The position numbers were made by a program, and so were the translations under genes. Below the pieces are notes generated by a model, which saw only the letters and a program-made list of their open reading frames with translations, was not told where the DNA came from and did not search any database. DNA of 64,000 nt from Aurantiochytrium sp. KH105 (lineage: Eukaryota; Sar; Bigyra; Thraustochytrida; Thraustochytriidae): the NCBI GenBank assembly GCA_003116975.1, contig BGKB01000226.1:1-64000 (forward strand). Reading direction: 5' to 3'. Numbering within the stretch: the stretch's first letter is position 1; the number at the start of each line of letters is the position of its first letter. Below, piece after piece: positions 39,859 to 49,054 of the stretch.

Positions 39859-40875
39859 ATGCACGGACGGAAACAGAAGGACCGCGCCCTGGCGGAGGCC
39901 GAAGACCCGGCGAAGAAGGCCGCGCGCGCGGCCAAGTACGCCAAGCTGCGGTCGCTCCTGCACACGGCGCTGGAATGCCGCGCGGCGCATGATACCTCGG
40001 ACGCGACCATGACGCTGTGCGGGGAGCTCTTGTGCATCAACCCGAGCATCAACACGCTCTGGAACGTGCGTCGGGATGGCCTTCTTGCACGCATCCGCGC
40101 CGCCGGCGAAAAGGACGAGACCGCCGCGCAAGCCCTTCGCGAAGATCTGTGCAAGCAAGAGCTGGAGTTAAACCGGCATGCTCTTGTCAAGGGTAACGTC
40201 AAGAGTCACGAAGGGTGGTCGCATCGCGCGTGGATCGTGGAGGTCCTTGGCGAGGACGGGAGCTGCATTAATGTGGACAGAGAACTCATGCTCTGCGATC
40301 AGTTGCTTGCAGCGGACGAACGCAACTTTCACTGTTTTCAATATCGGCGGGTACTTGCGCGAATTGCGAAGCATGGGCCCGACGACGACTTGCGATTTGC
40401 GGAGGGCCTCGTGGAGCGCAACTTTTCCAATTATTCCGCTTGGCATTTGCGTATCAAAGCCCTCGAGGCACGCCCGGATCATCTTCGAGCTGCTGATCTC
40501 GAGGAGGAGTTCGGGCTCGTGTGCAACGCGCTCTTTACGGAACCAGATGATTCCTCCGGCTGGATGTACCATCGCTGGCTCGTGGGCCAGCTTCAGCCGC
40601 GGTCTGCATTGGATGACGAGGTGGACCGTCGACGAATTCTTCAGGACCAGGTGGCGACATGCACGGAGCTAAATGAGATGGAGGGCGGTGAGAGCAAGTG
40701 GGCGCTCTTGGGTTTGTGTCGCCTTTACGAGCTCGGACTTCGTCATTACGCAGATCTCGACGTCTTACCTCCGGGCACAAGCGCGGGCTCACTTTGCGCT
40801 GCGCTACAGTCTTGCGATCCTGGTCACGCTGTCTATTATCATCACCTCGAGGCCAAGCTTACCTCTATAAAATAA
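39859..40875 (+). CDS. Rab geranylgeranyltransferase alpha subunit (Bet4/RabGGTA), 338 aa
   Basis: The alpha subunit of the enzyme that attaches two geranylgeranyl groups to Rab GTPases delivered by REP, a step needed for vesicle traffic. The start is fixed by the family-typical MHGRKQK opening (animal and yeast orthologues begin MHGR). The open frame upstream of it overlaps the neighbouring gene's 5' end and is not used. Several protein prenyltransferase alpha repeats are visible: LLCINPSINTLWNVRRDGL, HEGWSHRAWIVEVL, NFHCFQYRRVLARI, FSNYSAWHLRIKAL and DDSSGWMYHRWLVGQL. Length matches yeast Bet4 (327) and not the animal form with extra Ig and LRR domains. AATAAA at 40871-40876 overlaps the stop codon. 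Confidence 0.95.
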   Translation: MHGRKQKDRALAEAEDPAKKAARAAKYAKLRSLLHTALECRAAHDTSDATMTLCGELLCINPSINTLWNVRRDGLLARIRAAGEKDETAAQALREDLCKQELELNRHALVKGNVKSHEGWSHRAWIVEVLGEDGSCINVDRELMLCDQLLAADERNFHCFQYRRVLARIAKHGPDDDLRFAEGLVERNFSNYSAWHLRIKALEARPDHLRAADLEEEFGLVCNALFTEPDDSSGWMYHRWLVGQLQPRSALDDEVDRRRILQDQVATCTELNEMEGGESKWALLGLCRLYELGLRHYADLDVLPPGTSAGSLCAALQSCDPGHAVYYHHLEAKLTSIK

Positions 40876-41792
40876 AAGTCCAACACCAGAGCTCCCGATT
40901 GCGAAACACCATTCGCGACATGTCTTGACTTGCCTCTCCTCACACTTCTCGTTCTCGCCGCCGCCGCCCCAACATCAAGCAAGACCGACCGATACCCGCT
41001 CTTGATAACCTTGCTGGCACATCCATCCTGGGCCTCTCGCACCATAATTACCAAGAGAGGCACCTCGGTGTCGAGGGCTTCATTCCTCCCGCGGTCCAAG
41101 ATCCCCGCCAGGTCTCTTCTCCCGACCTCGCCTTGCCTCCCCGCGCGCGCGAGCCTTCCCTGCGCCGCGCATTGCGTCGAGCGCGGGCGAGCGCGGCGCC
41201 CGTCTCCGATCAGCCTCGCCTTCTCCTCCTGAGCCCGCTCTTGCTCCCTCTGCCTCCCTCTCTCCTGCGTCCTTCTGCCCCCTGCTACCGCACCACTAGG
41301 CCCTTCTACCGCCAGCGAGAGGCGGCGAGGCGCCAAACTCGGAAAGGGAGGAAAGGCCGTCCACGCCGCGCCCGCCCGCGCCCGCGCCCGCCCGCCCGCC
41401 GACCGCGCGCCCGCCGCCCGCGCGCCCGCNNNNNNNNNNNNCGCAGGCAGGGAGGCAGGGAGGCAGGGAGGGAGGCAGGGAGGCGGCGGCTTCGTTGGCC
41501 AGGCCAGGCCAGCCAGCCGCGCGCAGCCCCGCGCTCGAGCGCCCGCGCGGCCTCGGGACGCCCGCGCAGCTCGCCGCGGCAGCGCGACAGCGACAGCGGC
41601 AGCGGCAGCCCTCCCTCGCGCCGCGCCGCGCCGCGCCGCCCAGGCCCCACCCGTCGTCGGCGGGGCGAGAGATTGAGCTGATTACATACGTTTGGTACAT
41701 ACAGACGCTGCGACAGCGTGCACGCCGTCGTCGAGGAGCAGGAGTGCGAGCTTTTTGCGCGAGCGTGTTGCTTGCCTGCCCGGTGAGGAAAG
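40876..41792. other. CDK leader and upstream region, with assembly gap
   Basis: A 917-bp GC-rich stretch upstream of the CDK start. It contains (CG)/(CCCG) runs at about 41365-41429, twelve Ns at 41430-41441 and a GGCAGGGA/GGGAGGCA array at about 41445-41483. It also has a GCGACA array near 41583-41602 and GCCGCGCCGC units near 41620-41640. The open frames across the gap are repeat artefacts. Confidence 0.6.
41430..41441. other. Assembly gap (12 N)
   Basis: Twelve undetermined bases between a CG-rich run and a GGCAGG array; true length may differ. Confidence 0.99.
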
Positions 41793-43192
41793 ATGGAGCG
41801 CTACCAGAAGCTGGTGAAGATTGGCGAGGGCACGTACGGCGTCGTGTACAAGGCCAAGGATCGCATTACTGGAGAAGGTAGGTTTTTGTCTTGTTTGTGC
41901 CTTCGGGCGAGGAAGGCGACCGACCGCACTTGTCTTGTTGGGTGTCAGCGGGAGGAAAAGCTAACATGTGGAATGAGTACGAAACAATACGTCTCTCTCT
42001 CTCTTTCTATATCTTTATGTCATTTTGCGCAGTCATTGCTTTGAAGCGGATCCGTCTCGAGCAGGAGGATGAAGGCATCCCATCGTACGTGTGATCGTGG
42101 GCTTGTGTGTGGCTTTGGCTGCGGGATCGGGAAAAGGAAAGGAACTAGATAAGAAGCGATTCTCTTCTACTGTCTGTACATGTGCACTGACTTACATACA
42201 TCCGTCTGCCAAACTTCACAGAACTGCAATTCGCGAAATTAGTCTGCTCAAGGAGCTTCAACACCCGAACATCGTCAAGCTCTATGACGTCGTCCACACG
42301 GAGCGGAAGCTGACTCTCGTGTTCGAGTATCTAGACCAGGATCTCAAGAGTAAGTTACTTGAAGCCAGTAACATGAACGGAAAGCAAAGGCATCACACGC
42401 ACCCCAGAATAATCAATCTAACGCACTGGCCCGCCAATATAAATAAATGGCAATGCCACGACGATACACACAGAGTACCTGGATGTCTGCGAAGGCGGCC
42501 TTGAGGCGAACGTGCTCAAGAGCCTTTTGTTCCAGCTGCTGCGGGGCGTGGCCTTTTGCCATAGCCACCGCGTTTTGCACCGCGATCTGAAACCGCAGAA
42601 CCTTCTCATTAATCGAGAGGGAGAGCTCAAGCTCGCAGATTTTGGTCTCGCGCGCGCCTTTGGCATTCCCGTTCGCAGCTACACGCACGAGGTCGTGACG
42701 TTGTGGTACCGTGCCCCGGATGTCCTTCTCGGGAGCAGAAAGTATTCAACACCCGTTGACATTTGGAGCATTGGATGCATCTTTGCTGAAATGTCGAACG
42801 GTAGACCGCTCTTTACCGGCACCTCGGAGCCAACTCAGCTGGACAAGATCTTCTCAGCGCTTGGTACGCCAAACGAGCAAGAGTGGGCGGGTCTCACGGA
42901 ACTTCCCGAGTGGCCAGCCATCAAGCAAAAGCTAATGAAGAAGTTCGCCCAGACCGGAAAGCCGTACATTGCACCGGAAAACCTCAAGCATCTCGTCAAG
43001 AACCTCTCTGACGACGGCGTGGATCTTCTTTCATCCATGCTGGTGTACGACCCGGCCAAGCGCATCACTGCCAAGGCCGCGCTCGAGCATTCGTACTTTG
43101 CTGGCGTTGACGAGGGCGTCGCACTGCAGCAAAAGCCTTCGGGTCGTGATGAGATGGACGCGGAGGACCTGTCCAACTCACAAGACATGTAG
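41793..43192 (+). CDS. Cyclin-dependent kinase, CDK1/2-type with PSTAIRE helix; four exons, 327 aa
   Basis: A cell-cycle kinase activated by cyclin binding. Exons, read from frame continuity and GT-AG sites: 41793-41877, 42033-42084, 42222-42349 and 42474-43192 (984 nt, 327 aa). The joined protein starts [20 protein letters not shown] with Thr14 and Tyr15 (inhibitory sites) and ATP-site Lys33. A complete PSTAIRE helix occupies residues 45-51. HRDLKPQN has Asp126, LADFGLAR has Asp144, and the T-loop Thr159 is in [13 protein letters not shown]. These positions match human CDK1/2 almost exactly. The C-terminal tail is about 25 residues longer than in human CDK1 and acidic ([14 protein letters not shown]). 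It is the only gene here where splicing is required to restore the domain. Confidence 0.95.
41878..42032 (+). other. CDK intron 1 (155 nt, phase 1)
   Basis: Donor GTAGGT and acceptor TTTTGCGCAG. Removing it joins GE to VIALKRIRL, restoring the kinase Lys33 strand. Confidence 0.93.
42085..42221 (+). other. CDK intron 2 (137 nt, phase 2)
   Basis: Donor GTACGT and acceptor ACTTCACAG. It splits the Ser46 codon inside PSTAIRE; removal gives GIPSTAIREIS. Confidence 0.95.
42350..42473 (+). other. CDK intron 3 (124 nt, phase 1)
   Basis: Donor GTAAGT and acceptor ACACACAG. Removal joins YLDQDLK to KYLDVCEGG, matching the CDK2 LHQDLKKFMD block. A competing AG two bases downstream would shift the frame. 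Confidence 0.9.
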
Positions 43193-43201
43193 GCAGTTAG
43201 T

Positions 43202-43262
43202 CTGCCTGCGTGCCGGCCTGCCTGCCTGCTTGCCTGCCTGCCTGCCTGCCTGTCTGCCTTCC
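43202..43262. repeat. Imperfect (CCTG)n array
   Basis: About fourteen CCTG/GCCT units with single-base variants, starting 10 nt after the CDK stop codon; likely in its 3' UTR. Confidence 0.9.
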
Positions 43263-43484
43263 TGCCCGTTCGCCAGCCAGCCCTCCAGCCAGCTGCTCAC
43301 ACCTTTGCGAGTATTCTTTGCCCTCTCAAGTTCTGACCGGCAGACTTTACTAGCCCAACGAGTGCTCTGGCGTCGACTATGGTCACCACTCTCACGCACA
43401 TTCGCGACAAAGGTGAAGGGAGTATCACCAACGTGTTTGTCGTGACCCAACTGGCGCGAGGAATTTCCATCAGAAAAGCAAGTG

Positions 43485-43517
43485 CCTGCCTGCTTGCCTG
43501 CCTGCCTGCCTGCCTGC
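43485..43517. repeat. Second (CCTG)n array
   Basis: About eight CCTG-type units in the same orientation as the array 230 bp upstream. Confidence 0.9.
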
Positions 43518-43915
43518 CGCGCATTCTCTCTTGCACGAGCTTGCGTTGGCCCCATTTACGTTCGTGCGCAAGCCGCCGCCGCCGCGCACATTTTACATTT
43601 TGTACGTATATGAATTTGCTGACGGCCTTTTGTTTTTCTTTCTCCACACTCTTGGATTCCGTGGTACATCACTCGACTGAATCGACTTCAGGTCACTCGA
43701 AAGGTGACTCTACGTACTAGAAAGATTCTCGGCTTCTTGACAGACAAAATAGATGATTGAAAATAAGTAGATGGGCGGTAAAATGAGGTTTGGAAAAAGC
43801 GTACCTGGAGGCAACTGTCCAGTTGGACCACCAGTCGCAAGCTTCGCTTTGTGGCTCTCTGACTCGATTCTTCTTTTTCACTTCACGCCGCCTACACTTT
43901 GGTACGCTCGGAAAA

Positions 43916-45184
43916 CTAGAGCTTTGAAGAAGGCGGCGCAACGCAGTGACGCACAATTCGAGCACATTCGCCGTGGGTCATGTGCTTGATGGTCGGATAA
44001 CCAGTATCCATCATGAACTCGCCAAAACGGAAAAGCATGCTGTGTCGTTCTCCGTGGGCTTCCTGCAAAGCGATAGTTGCCATGTCGTCGACCCGATCGG
44101 CGCGAAGACCCTGCACGGTTGTAGGCATGTGCATCTCACGTTGCATCTCGCAAATTCGGTCGATAAAGAGGCGCGCAAGATCCTCGTCCGAGTTTCCAGT
44201 CGTGCTGAGGCCAACGAGACGGGCGAGCTCCGCGAGACGAGGAGCCGCGGCGTCGCCGTAGAAGCGAAGCACGTGGGGCAATATCATTGCGTTGGCGACC
44301 CCGTGTGGCGTGTGGTAATTGTAGCCGAGGGTATGCGCGATGGCGTGGACGTAGCCAACTGCACCACAGGAAATGCCAATTCCTGCGTTGAAAGAAGCGA
44401 GCAACATGCCTTCGCGCGCTTCGAGATCGCTTTCTCCATCGTGGTAGGCGCGCAAGATGAAGTCAAAGACCCCTTTGACGGCACTGCGGGACTTTTCGAG
44501 AGAATACGAGGTAGCCCACGGCGAAAGGTAGCTCTCAACAGCGTGCGTGAGAGCATCCATGCCTGTCGCCGCGCTGATGGCTGGCGGAAGGCCAGTGAGG
44601 AGCTCGGGGTCGAGAATGGCAACACGCGGGACAATTTTGAAGTCTGAAACGAGAAGTTTGCGCTGCGCCACTGGGTCGCTCACCACTGCAGCAAATGTGA
44701 CTTCGGATCCCGTCCCATGCGTTGTTGGCACCGCAATGAGAGCCGGAATGCGCTTTCTTACCTTGAAGGCGCCAGCAAAGGCCGCCGGAGGCTTGTTGTT
44801 GCTCACGACAGCACCAATCATTTTAGCACAGTCCATGGCCGAGCCGCCGCCGATGGCGATGATACCATCGCAGCCGTTGGCAATGTAGAATTCTGCGCCA
44901 TCTTCAATCTGGGCCACCGTCGGGTCCGGAAGTACACCATCGAAAATGACAGTCTGAGTACCAGCGTTTTGCAAGGCATTATTGATTGGGCCAACGAGCC
45001 CAATATCGACAAGGATCTTGTCCGTGACGATGAGGGTCTTTGTAATTCCGAGGCGCCGAGCAACCTCGCCTGCGCGCTTGGCGCTGCCAGGGCCGTTCTC
45101 GAGATCGGGCACGAACTTTTCGTATTTGATTCTGCTCATGGCCTGACGACCAAGTTCGCTCTTCAACTTGTGCATGATGGTCAT
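43916..45184 (-). CDS. Iron-containing alcohol dehydrogenase, 422 aa
   Basis: A group III NAD(P)-dependent alcohol dehydrogenase. Substrate (short alcohol, lactaldehyde or diol) cannot be told from sequence. The ATG at 45184 gives MTIMHKLKS; a second Met follows three codons later. Residues about 20-200 form the nucleotide-binding half, with CDGIIAIGGGSAMDCAK as the glycine-rich pyrophosphate loop and PTTHGTGSEVT as the second family block. The metal site is intact: Asp210 and His214 in GMDALTHAVESYLS, and the two later His in HAIAHTLGYNYHTPHG. Length is slightly above the usual 380-400, owing to a 20-residue N-terminal extension. No clear targeting peptide. It diverges from the RING-H2 gene. 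The family is mainly bacterial, so transfer is possible. Confidence 0.95.
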   Translation of the reverse strand: MTIMHKLKSELGRQAMSRIKYEKFVPDLENGPGSAKRAGEVARRLGITKTLIVTDKILVDIGLVGPINNALQNAGTQTVIFDGVLPDPTVAQIEDGAEFYIANGCDGIIAIGGGSAMDCAKMIGAVVSNNKPPAAFAGAFKVRKRIPALIAVPTTHGTGSEVTFAAVVSDPVAQRKLLVSDFKIVPRVAILDPELLTGLPPAISAATGMDALTHAVESYLSPWATSYSLEKSRSAVKGVFDFILRAYHDGESDLEAREGMLLASFNAGIGISCGAVGYVHAIAHTLGYNYHTPHGVANAMILPHVLRFYGDAAAPRLAELARLVGLSTTGNSDEDLARLFIDRICEMQREMHMPTTVQGLRADRVDDMATIALQEAHGERHSMLFRFGEFMMDTGYPTIKHMTHGECARIVRHCVAPPSSKL

Positions 45185-45931
45185 CTTGCCGGCTGTTGCG
45201 AGGCAATAAATGCGCTTTGGTTTGTTTGTTCCACTTCAGCCTTCAAGTTGGTGGTGTTCTCCGCTTTGCACGTTTAAACGTGCGATTGTTCGTACTTTCG
45301 TACTCTGGACTCGTGCACGCACGGGCAGACGATCACGCGCGTCCGCTCCAATGGGATTTGCCGACGTCTTGCGAGGTCTGCTTCGCGTCCGCGTAAGGCC
45401 TGCTCGCGACTGTATGCGTTGCGACGACCTCGTCCTGTGTTTCCGTCGCTGCAAGTTTGCGCAGCCTTGAGGGGTCCCCAGTGTGTCCTTGCTCCTTCGC
45501 ACACCTCCTTTAGAGAAAATTTCTCTTTCTTTTTCTTTTTCTTTTTCTTTTTCTTTTTCTTTTTCTTTCTTTCTTTCTCTTGTTTCGAGTATCGTGCTCT
45601 ACACGTTGTTCAAGTTCAAGTTGGGCTGACTGCAGAACTTGAAGTTGTTGAATGGACGAACCAGCGAGCGATCTTCGGGACGTGGCGGCTGCGCACGGGC
45701 GCTGAGTCGCCGCAAAGTCCCCTCGTCCCGCCCCGGTCGGTCTCGTGGTGGGCTCGCTGCGTCAGTCGCGGAGAAGACGCGAATTCTCTTTTGGAGATTC
45801 GCGCACGTTCTCCTTCACGACTCGCCAGGCCGCGCCGCCATCCACGTAAACAGAAAGATACCGCGGCTCGTGACCAGACTTGCAGCTCCGAGACCTCCTG
45901 CGCACCGTCTTGGACGAGGTGTGCGTCTGCC
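45185..45931. promoter_or_regulatory. Divergent region, alcohol dehydrogenase / RING-H2
   Basis: A 747-bp region with a long (TTTTTC)n pyrimidine array at about 45521-45578. A short ATG-led frame at 45351-45392 ends at a GTAAGG that could be a 5' splice site. I could not find an acceptor that joins it in frame to the RING gene, so it is not annotated as an exon. Confidence 0.5.
45521..45578. repeat. (TTTTTC)n / (TTTC)n pyrimidine array
   Basis: About seven CTTTTT units followed by CTTT units, upstream of the RING-H2 gene. It translates as polyphenylalanine if the frame is extended, which argues against that extension. Confidence 0.95.
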
Positions 45932-48900
45932 ATGCGATGGCGTGGACGATTCCACACAGGTCGCGGCGATAGCGCAAGACTTTTGCAATCTCGGTCGACA
46001 CCCTTGGCAACTGCGAACGCGACGGAGAACTCCACGAGGAACGCAGCAGCAGCAGCAACAGGGGCAAGGGCAGCTTTATGGACCACGAGCGGGACCTCGA
46101 GTTCCACAAGAGTGCTTTCTGGAACTTATCCTTTTCCTACGTCAGAAGCGAGCTCAGCACGACCCGTTGCGAGACTTCGCTCACGGGGCAGTGACATAGA
46201 TGATGAAGATGACTATGAAGATGATGTCAGTTATGAAAATGAGGAAGCTGGCTACGATCATGTGAATAGCGATAGAATGGAGGGCAGCGCTCGGCCCTCT
46301 GCGCGCTGCCGCCGAGAAGCCATGTATCAGCGTTTGAGCTTAAATACTGCTCTGCGCGGAGACAATATACTTTGCGCCGGAGCTTGCATCGACGAGGAGA
46401 GGTGCAGGATGCAACGTGAAGTGCAACACTCTTATCGATATGCTGTTGCGCTTCACGACGAGCGGCATCGATGTTTCGTGATCCTTTTATATGCGCAGGC
46501 ACCATCGAGTATTGACGCCGAGAATCAGGCTCTTGTGCCCCGTAGGGTTCACTTGTCGCCCGTACGGCGAACTCGAATTCGCGTTGTGCAAGAAACAGCC
46601 CCAACGCAATCTACTTCCTTCCTAGGTATACCTCGTCGTCGAGGCGCGCTCCATATTATTACGCTGAACTGGCCCTGGCGTGCGGCGACGAAATTGACCC
46701 TCGTGTTTCCACAGATTACGATGTGCCAAACCTGGGAAAGAATATTGAAGCGAGTGCGCAGCGCTCGGTCTCTCGGGCTCCGTGAGAGTGGTGCACCGTC
46801 GAGGGAAGATTCTCCGTCTGAAGCTCGGGAGCACGTTGAGGAAGAGGATGCCTCGTTTGACCAGGGAGGGGATGACTCGGATACTTTAAACTCCGCAGGC
46901 GCTCGAGCATCTCTTCTGCGCGCAGCAGGAAGTGTTTGGACCGGTTTGTTGTCCACAGAAGCCGAGACAAGTCAAGAGATGGGCCAAGCGGTGGCGGCAC
47001 GGACAATGTGCCAAGTACTTGTTCTGGCACTTGTGATTGTAAGCGACGTGCGGCGCAGGCCTCGACCGGGGGCCGTACCGACTTCGTGGCAAGCGCTCAT
47101 GCACGGCGGCGAACAAATCAATGCGGGATCCATATATATGCTTGGCTTCATATGCATGACTTGCCTTGCTCGATTTACGTCAAAGCCTTGCCTACTTATT
47201 CTGCGAGGCACGTGGTTTCTCTTTGGTATAATGCTTGCATCTGACGCGTGCAGCAACGATTTGCCACGAGGCAACTTTTTGCTGGCCTCGATCAAGGTCA
47301 GCGTATTGGTAGCATATGCATTGGCCTTGTTTCTACGAGTTTCCCCATGGTTTTCAAGAATGACGGGAGTATCTCGACTTGCACTTCCGTGGGCTGTCAA
47401 ACTGCCATTGCTTATCGGTCTCGGTTTGCATGTACTGTGCATTTTCTTTCGCGCAACCTCTGGCTCTCTCACTTTTTTCTTCCCTTGGCGCCACTGGCCG
47501 TGGGAAGATATTGTTGGGCTCGGGCTTGCGTTCGTGGGGCCGGACGACGGCCTCGGCTCCATACTTTTGCCACAAGCGACGCAAGGTCCGCGCCAGCGTG
47601 ATGAAAGATTAGATCGAGCTCGCTACGTTGGCGCAAACTCGCTCTTGCAAGCGCTCGTCTGCGAGCGCGAGCTCACGTTTCCCAAAGCTGGTGTGGGAAT
47701 CATGGCCGCGCATTGTCTGTCACAGGGGACGGCATCGGGCGCGAGTACCGCGAATGTACTTTTTAGCTCATTTGTCGCCTCGTTTGCCTTATTGGCAGTC
47801 TCGATCGATCTTCCGGCATTGTACAGCAGGGAGCTGACTCGTGACGGGAAAGTCCTTGCAAGCATTTACGCGATGCTATGTGTGTGGACAATGCTTGGCA
47901 GCACTGACGACGTTAACGAATGGATTCGAGCTCACATGTCCTGCGTTGGCTTTGTAGCCCGAGCAGTACATGCAGCCCAAGCGTCGCACAGCTTTTGCGG
48001 TGCAGACAGATCGTCGTGGGGCGTCATCGCCTATATTGCGTGTGTGTTGTGGCTACCTGTGACGCAGTCGGGGAACTTGGTGCGTTCCTCATGCAGGGTT
48101 ATCAATGTCATTTTGACCGAGTCGGTGTGGCTCACGCTGAGCGTTGGTGGTTATCTGCTTGGCACGCTTGACACTAATCCCCGCCAGAGATCCCGATTGT
48201 CGCAGGACCTCTGGGAACAATTGGGTCCCTTCCAAATACTCTCTGAGCTGGGTGTCCCAGAGGTGTCTGGATTGGCAATGCTGACAGGGGCGTTCACGAT
48301 GCTATGGGATACCCATGCACCGAAGTTGCTGGGAAACTTCACTGCAAGCGTAGTGCTTTGGGCACTCATTGTGGCGGCGCATCGACGTGGGCCTGCAAGT
48401 CTTTTGGCCAAGTTTATCTCCGATATGGGTCCACTTTTCTTGTACATGATGCTTTACGGAGTACTGTGTGCGCTCGTGATAGTGTGTCTCGCTCCGACAA
48501 AGTCCTCTATCGGGTTTAAATTCTGGCCGAGTTTGCTCTTCGTCCAAGCTGCGGGGCTTTGGTTAATGCAACCTATAGATCGCGCGGCACAGCAAGTCAG
48601 GCGTGAGAGGTCTCTCGCGCCGGTAGAAACAACGCATCTTTCGCGCGTCACAACGTGGTGGAATGCTCTGCGCCATTCGTGGAGAGATGCAGTTTTATCA
48701 GCTCCTACGACGTCGGCGCGCGCACGTGCAACTCGATTGACCGGTGCTCAGCGTCAGACGGGAGCACCGCGTTTTTTGCAAAATTCAATGTGGCGAGCGC
48801 GTCGACTTCAACGGCAAACTAGCTCGAGCAAGCTGCAGCGAAAGATTGTGCCGAATGAGGAAGGAGGCGTTGGCCTTGCAGACGCGTGCACAATTTGCCT

Positions 48901-49054
48901 TGAAGACTACCGTGCGGGGGAAGAAGTTGCAAAGACATTGTGTGGGCACTTTTTCCATGCAGACTGCATTGAGGCATGGACCATGAATGCGTGCCCGCTA
49001 TGCCGGCAGGCGTCGTTCGCGCAAGGTGAAATGCATGTCGTTCTTGCGAAATGA
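45932..49054 (+). CDS. Multi-membrane-span RING-H2 protein, probable E3 ubiquitin ligase, about 1040 aa
   Basis: The C-terminus is a textbook RING-H2 finger (C3H2C3): Cys986, Cys989, Cys1004, His1006, His1009, Cys1012, Cys1021 and Cys1024, in CTICLEDYRAG ... CGHFFHADCIEAW ... CPLC. Such fingers recruit E2 enzymes. Between about residues 350 and 890 there are at least ten hydrophobic segments (for example MCQVLVLALVIVS and LPLLIGLGLHVLCIFF), so the ligase should be embedded in an internal membrane with the finger cytosolic. This layout recalls ER-associated degradation ligases such as Hrd1, but no specific similarity is visible. The N-terminal 300 residues are polar, with an acidic DDEDDYEDDVSYENEE stretch. 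The first in-frame ATG (45932) is used as the start; a missed upstream exon is possible. Confidence 0.75.
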   Translation: MRWRGRFHTGRGDSARLLQSRSTPLATANATENSTRNAAAAATGARAALWTTSGTSSSTRVLSGTYPFPTSEASSARPVARLRSRGSDIDDEDDYEDDVSYENEEAGYDHVNSDRMEGSARPSARCRREAMYQRLSLNTALRGDNILCAGACIDEERCRMQREVQHSYRYAVALHDERHRCFVILLYAQAPSSIDAENQALVPRRVHLSPVRRTRIRVVQETAPTQSTSFLGIPRRRGALHIITLNWPWRAATKLTLVFPQITMCQTWERILKRVRSARSLGLRESGAPSREDSPSEAREHVEEEDASFDQGGDDSDTLNSAGARASLLRAAGSVWTGLLSTEAETSQEMGQAVAARTMCQVLVLALVIVSDVRRRPRPGAVPTSWQALMHGGEQINAGSIYMLGFICMTCLARFTSKPCLLILRGTWFLFGIMLASDACSNDLPRGNFLLASIKVSVLVAYALALFLRVSPWFSRMTGVSRLALPWAVKLPLLIGLGLHVLCIFFRATSGSLTFFFPWRHWPWEDIVGLGLAFVGPDDGLGSILLPQATQGPRQRDERLDRARYVGANSLLQALVCERELTFPKAGVGIMAAHCLSQGTASGASTANVLFSSFVASFALLAVSIDLPALYSRELTRDGKVLASIYAMLCVWTMLGSTDDVNEWIRAHMSCVGFVARAVHAAQASHSFCGADRSSWGVIAYIACVLWLPVTQSGNLVRSSCRVINVILTESVWLTLSVGGYLLGTLDTNPRQRSRLSQDLWEQLGPFQILSELGVPEVSGLAMLTGAFTMLWDTHAPKLLGNFTASVVLWALIVAAHRRGPASLLAKFISDMGPLFLYMMLYGVLCALVIVCLAPTKSSIGFKFWPSLLFVQAAGLWLMQPIDRAAQQVRRERSLAPVETTHLSRVTTWWNALRHSWRDAVLSAPTTSARARATRLTGAQRQTGAPRFLQNSMWRARRLQRQTSSSKLQRKIVPNEEGGVGLADACTICLEDYRAGEEVAKTLCGHFFHADCIEAWTMNACPLCRQASFAQGEMHVVLAK

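Larger units (their letters stand above)
43193..43915. other. Convergent spacer with two CTGC arrays
   Basis: A 723-bp stretch between the stops of the CDK and the alcohol dehydrogenase. Two CCTG/TGCC arrays lie at about 43202-43262 and 43485-43517. There is also a CGCCGC run near 43574-43585. No supported gene. Confidence 0.65.

Noticed and set aside
45351..45392. Possible short first exon ending in GTAAGG
   Set aside because: The obvious acceptor (CTGACTGCAG at 45626-45635) leads into a different frame that stops before the RING gene.
45419..45931. N-terminal extension of the RING-H2 frame
   Set aside because: It begins at TTG and encodes polyphenylalanine from a pyrimidine array; the first ATG is at 45932.
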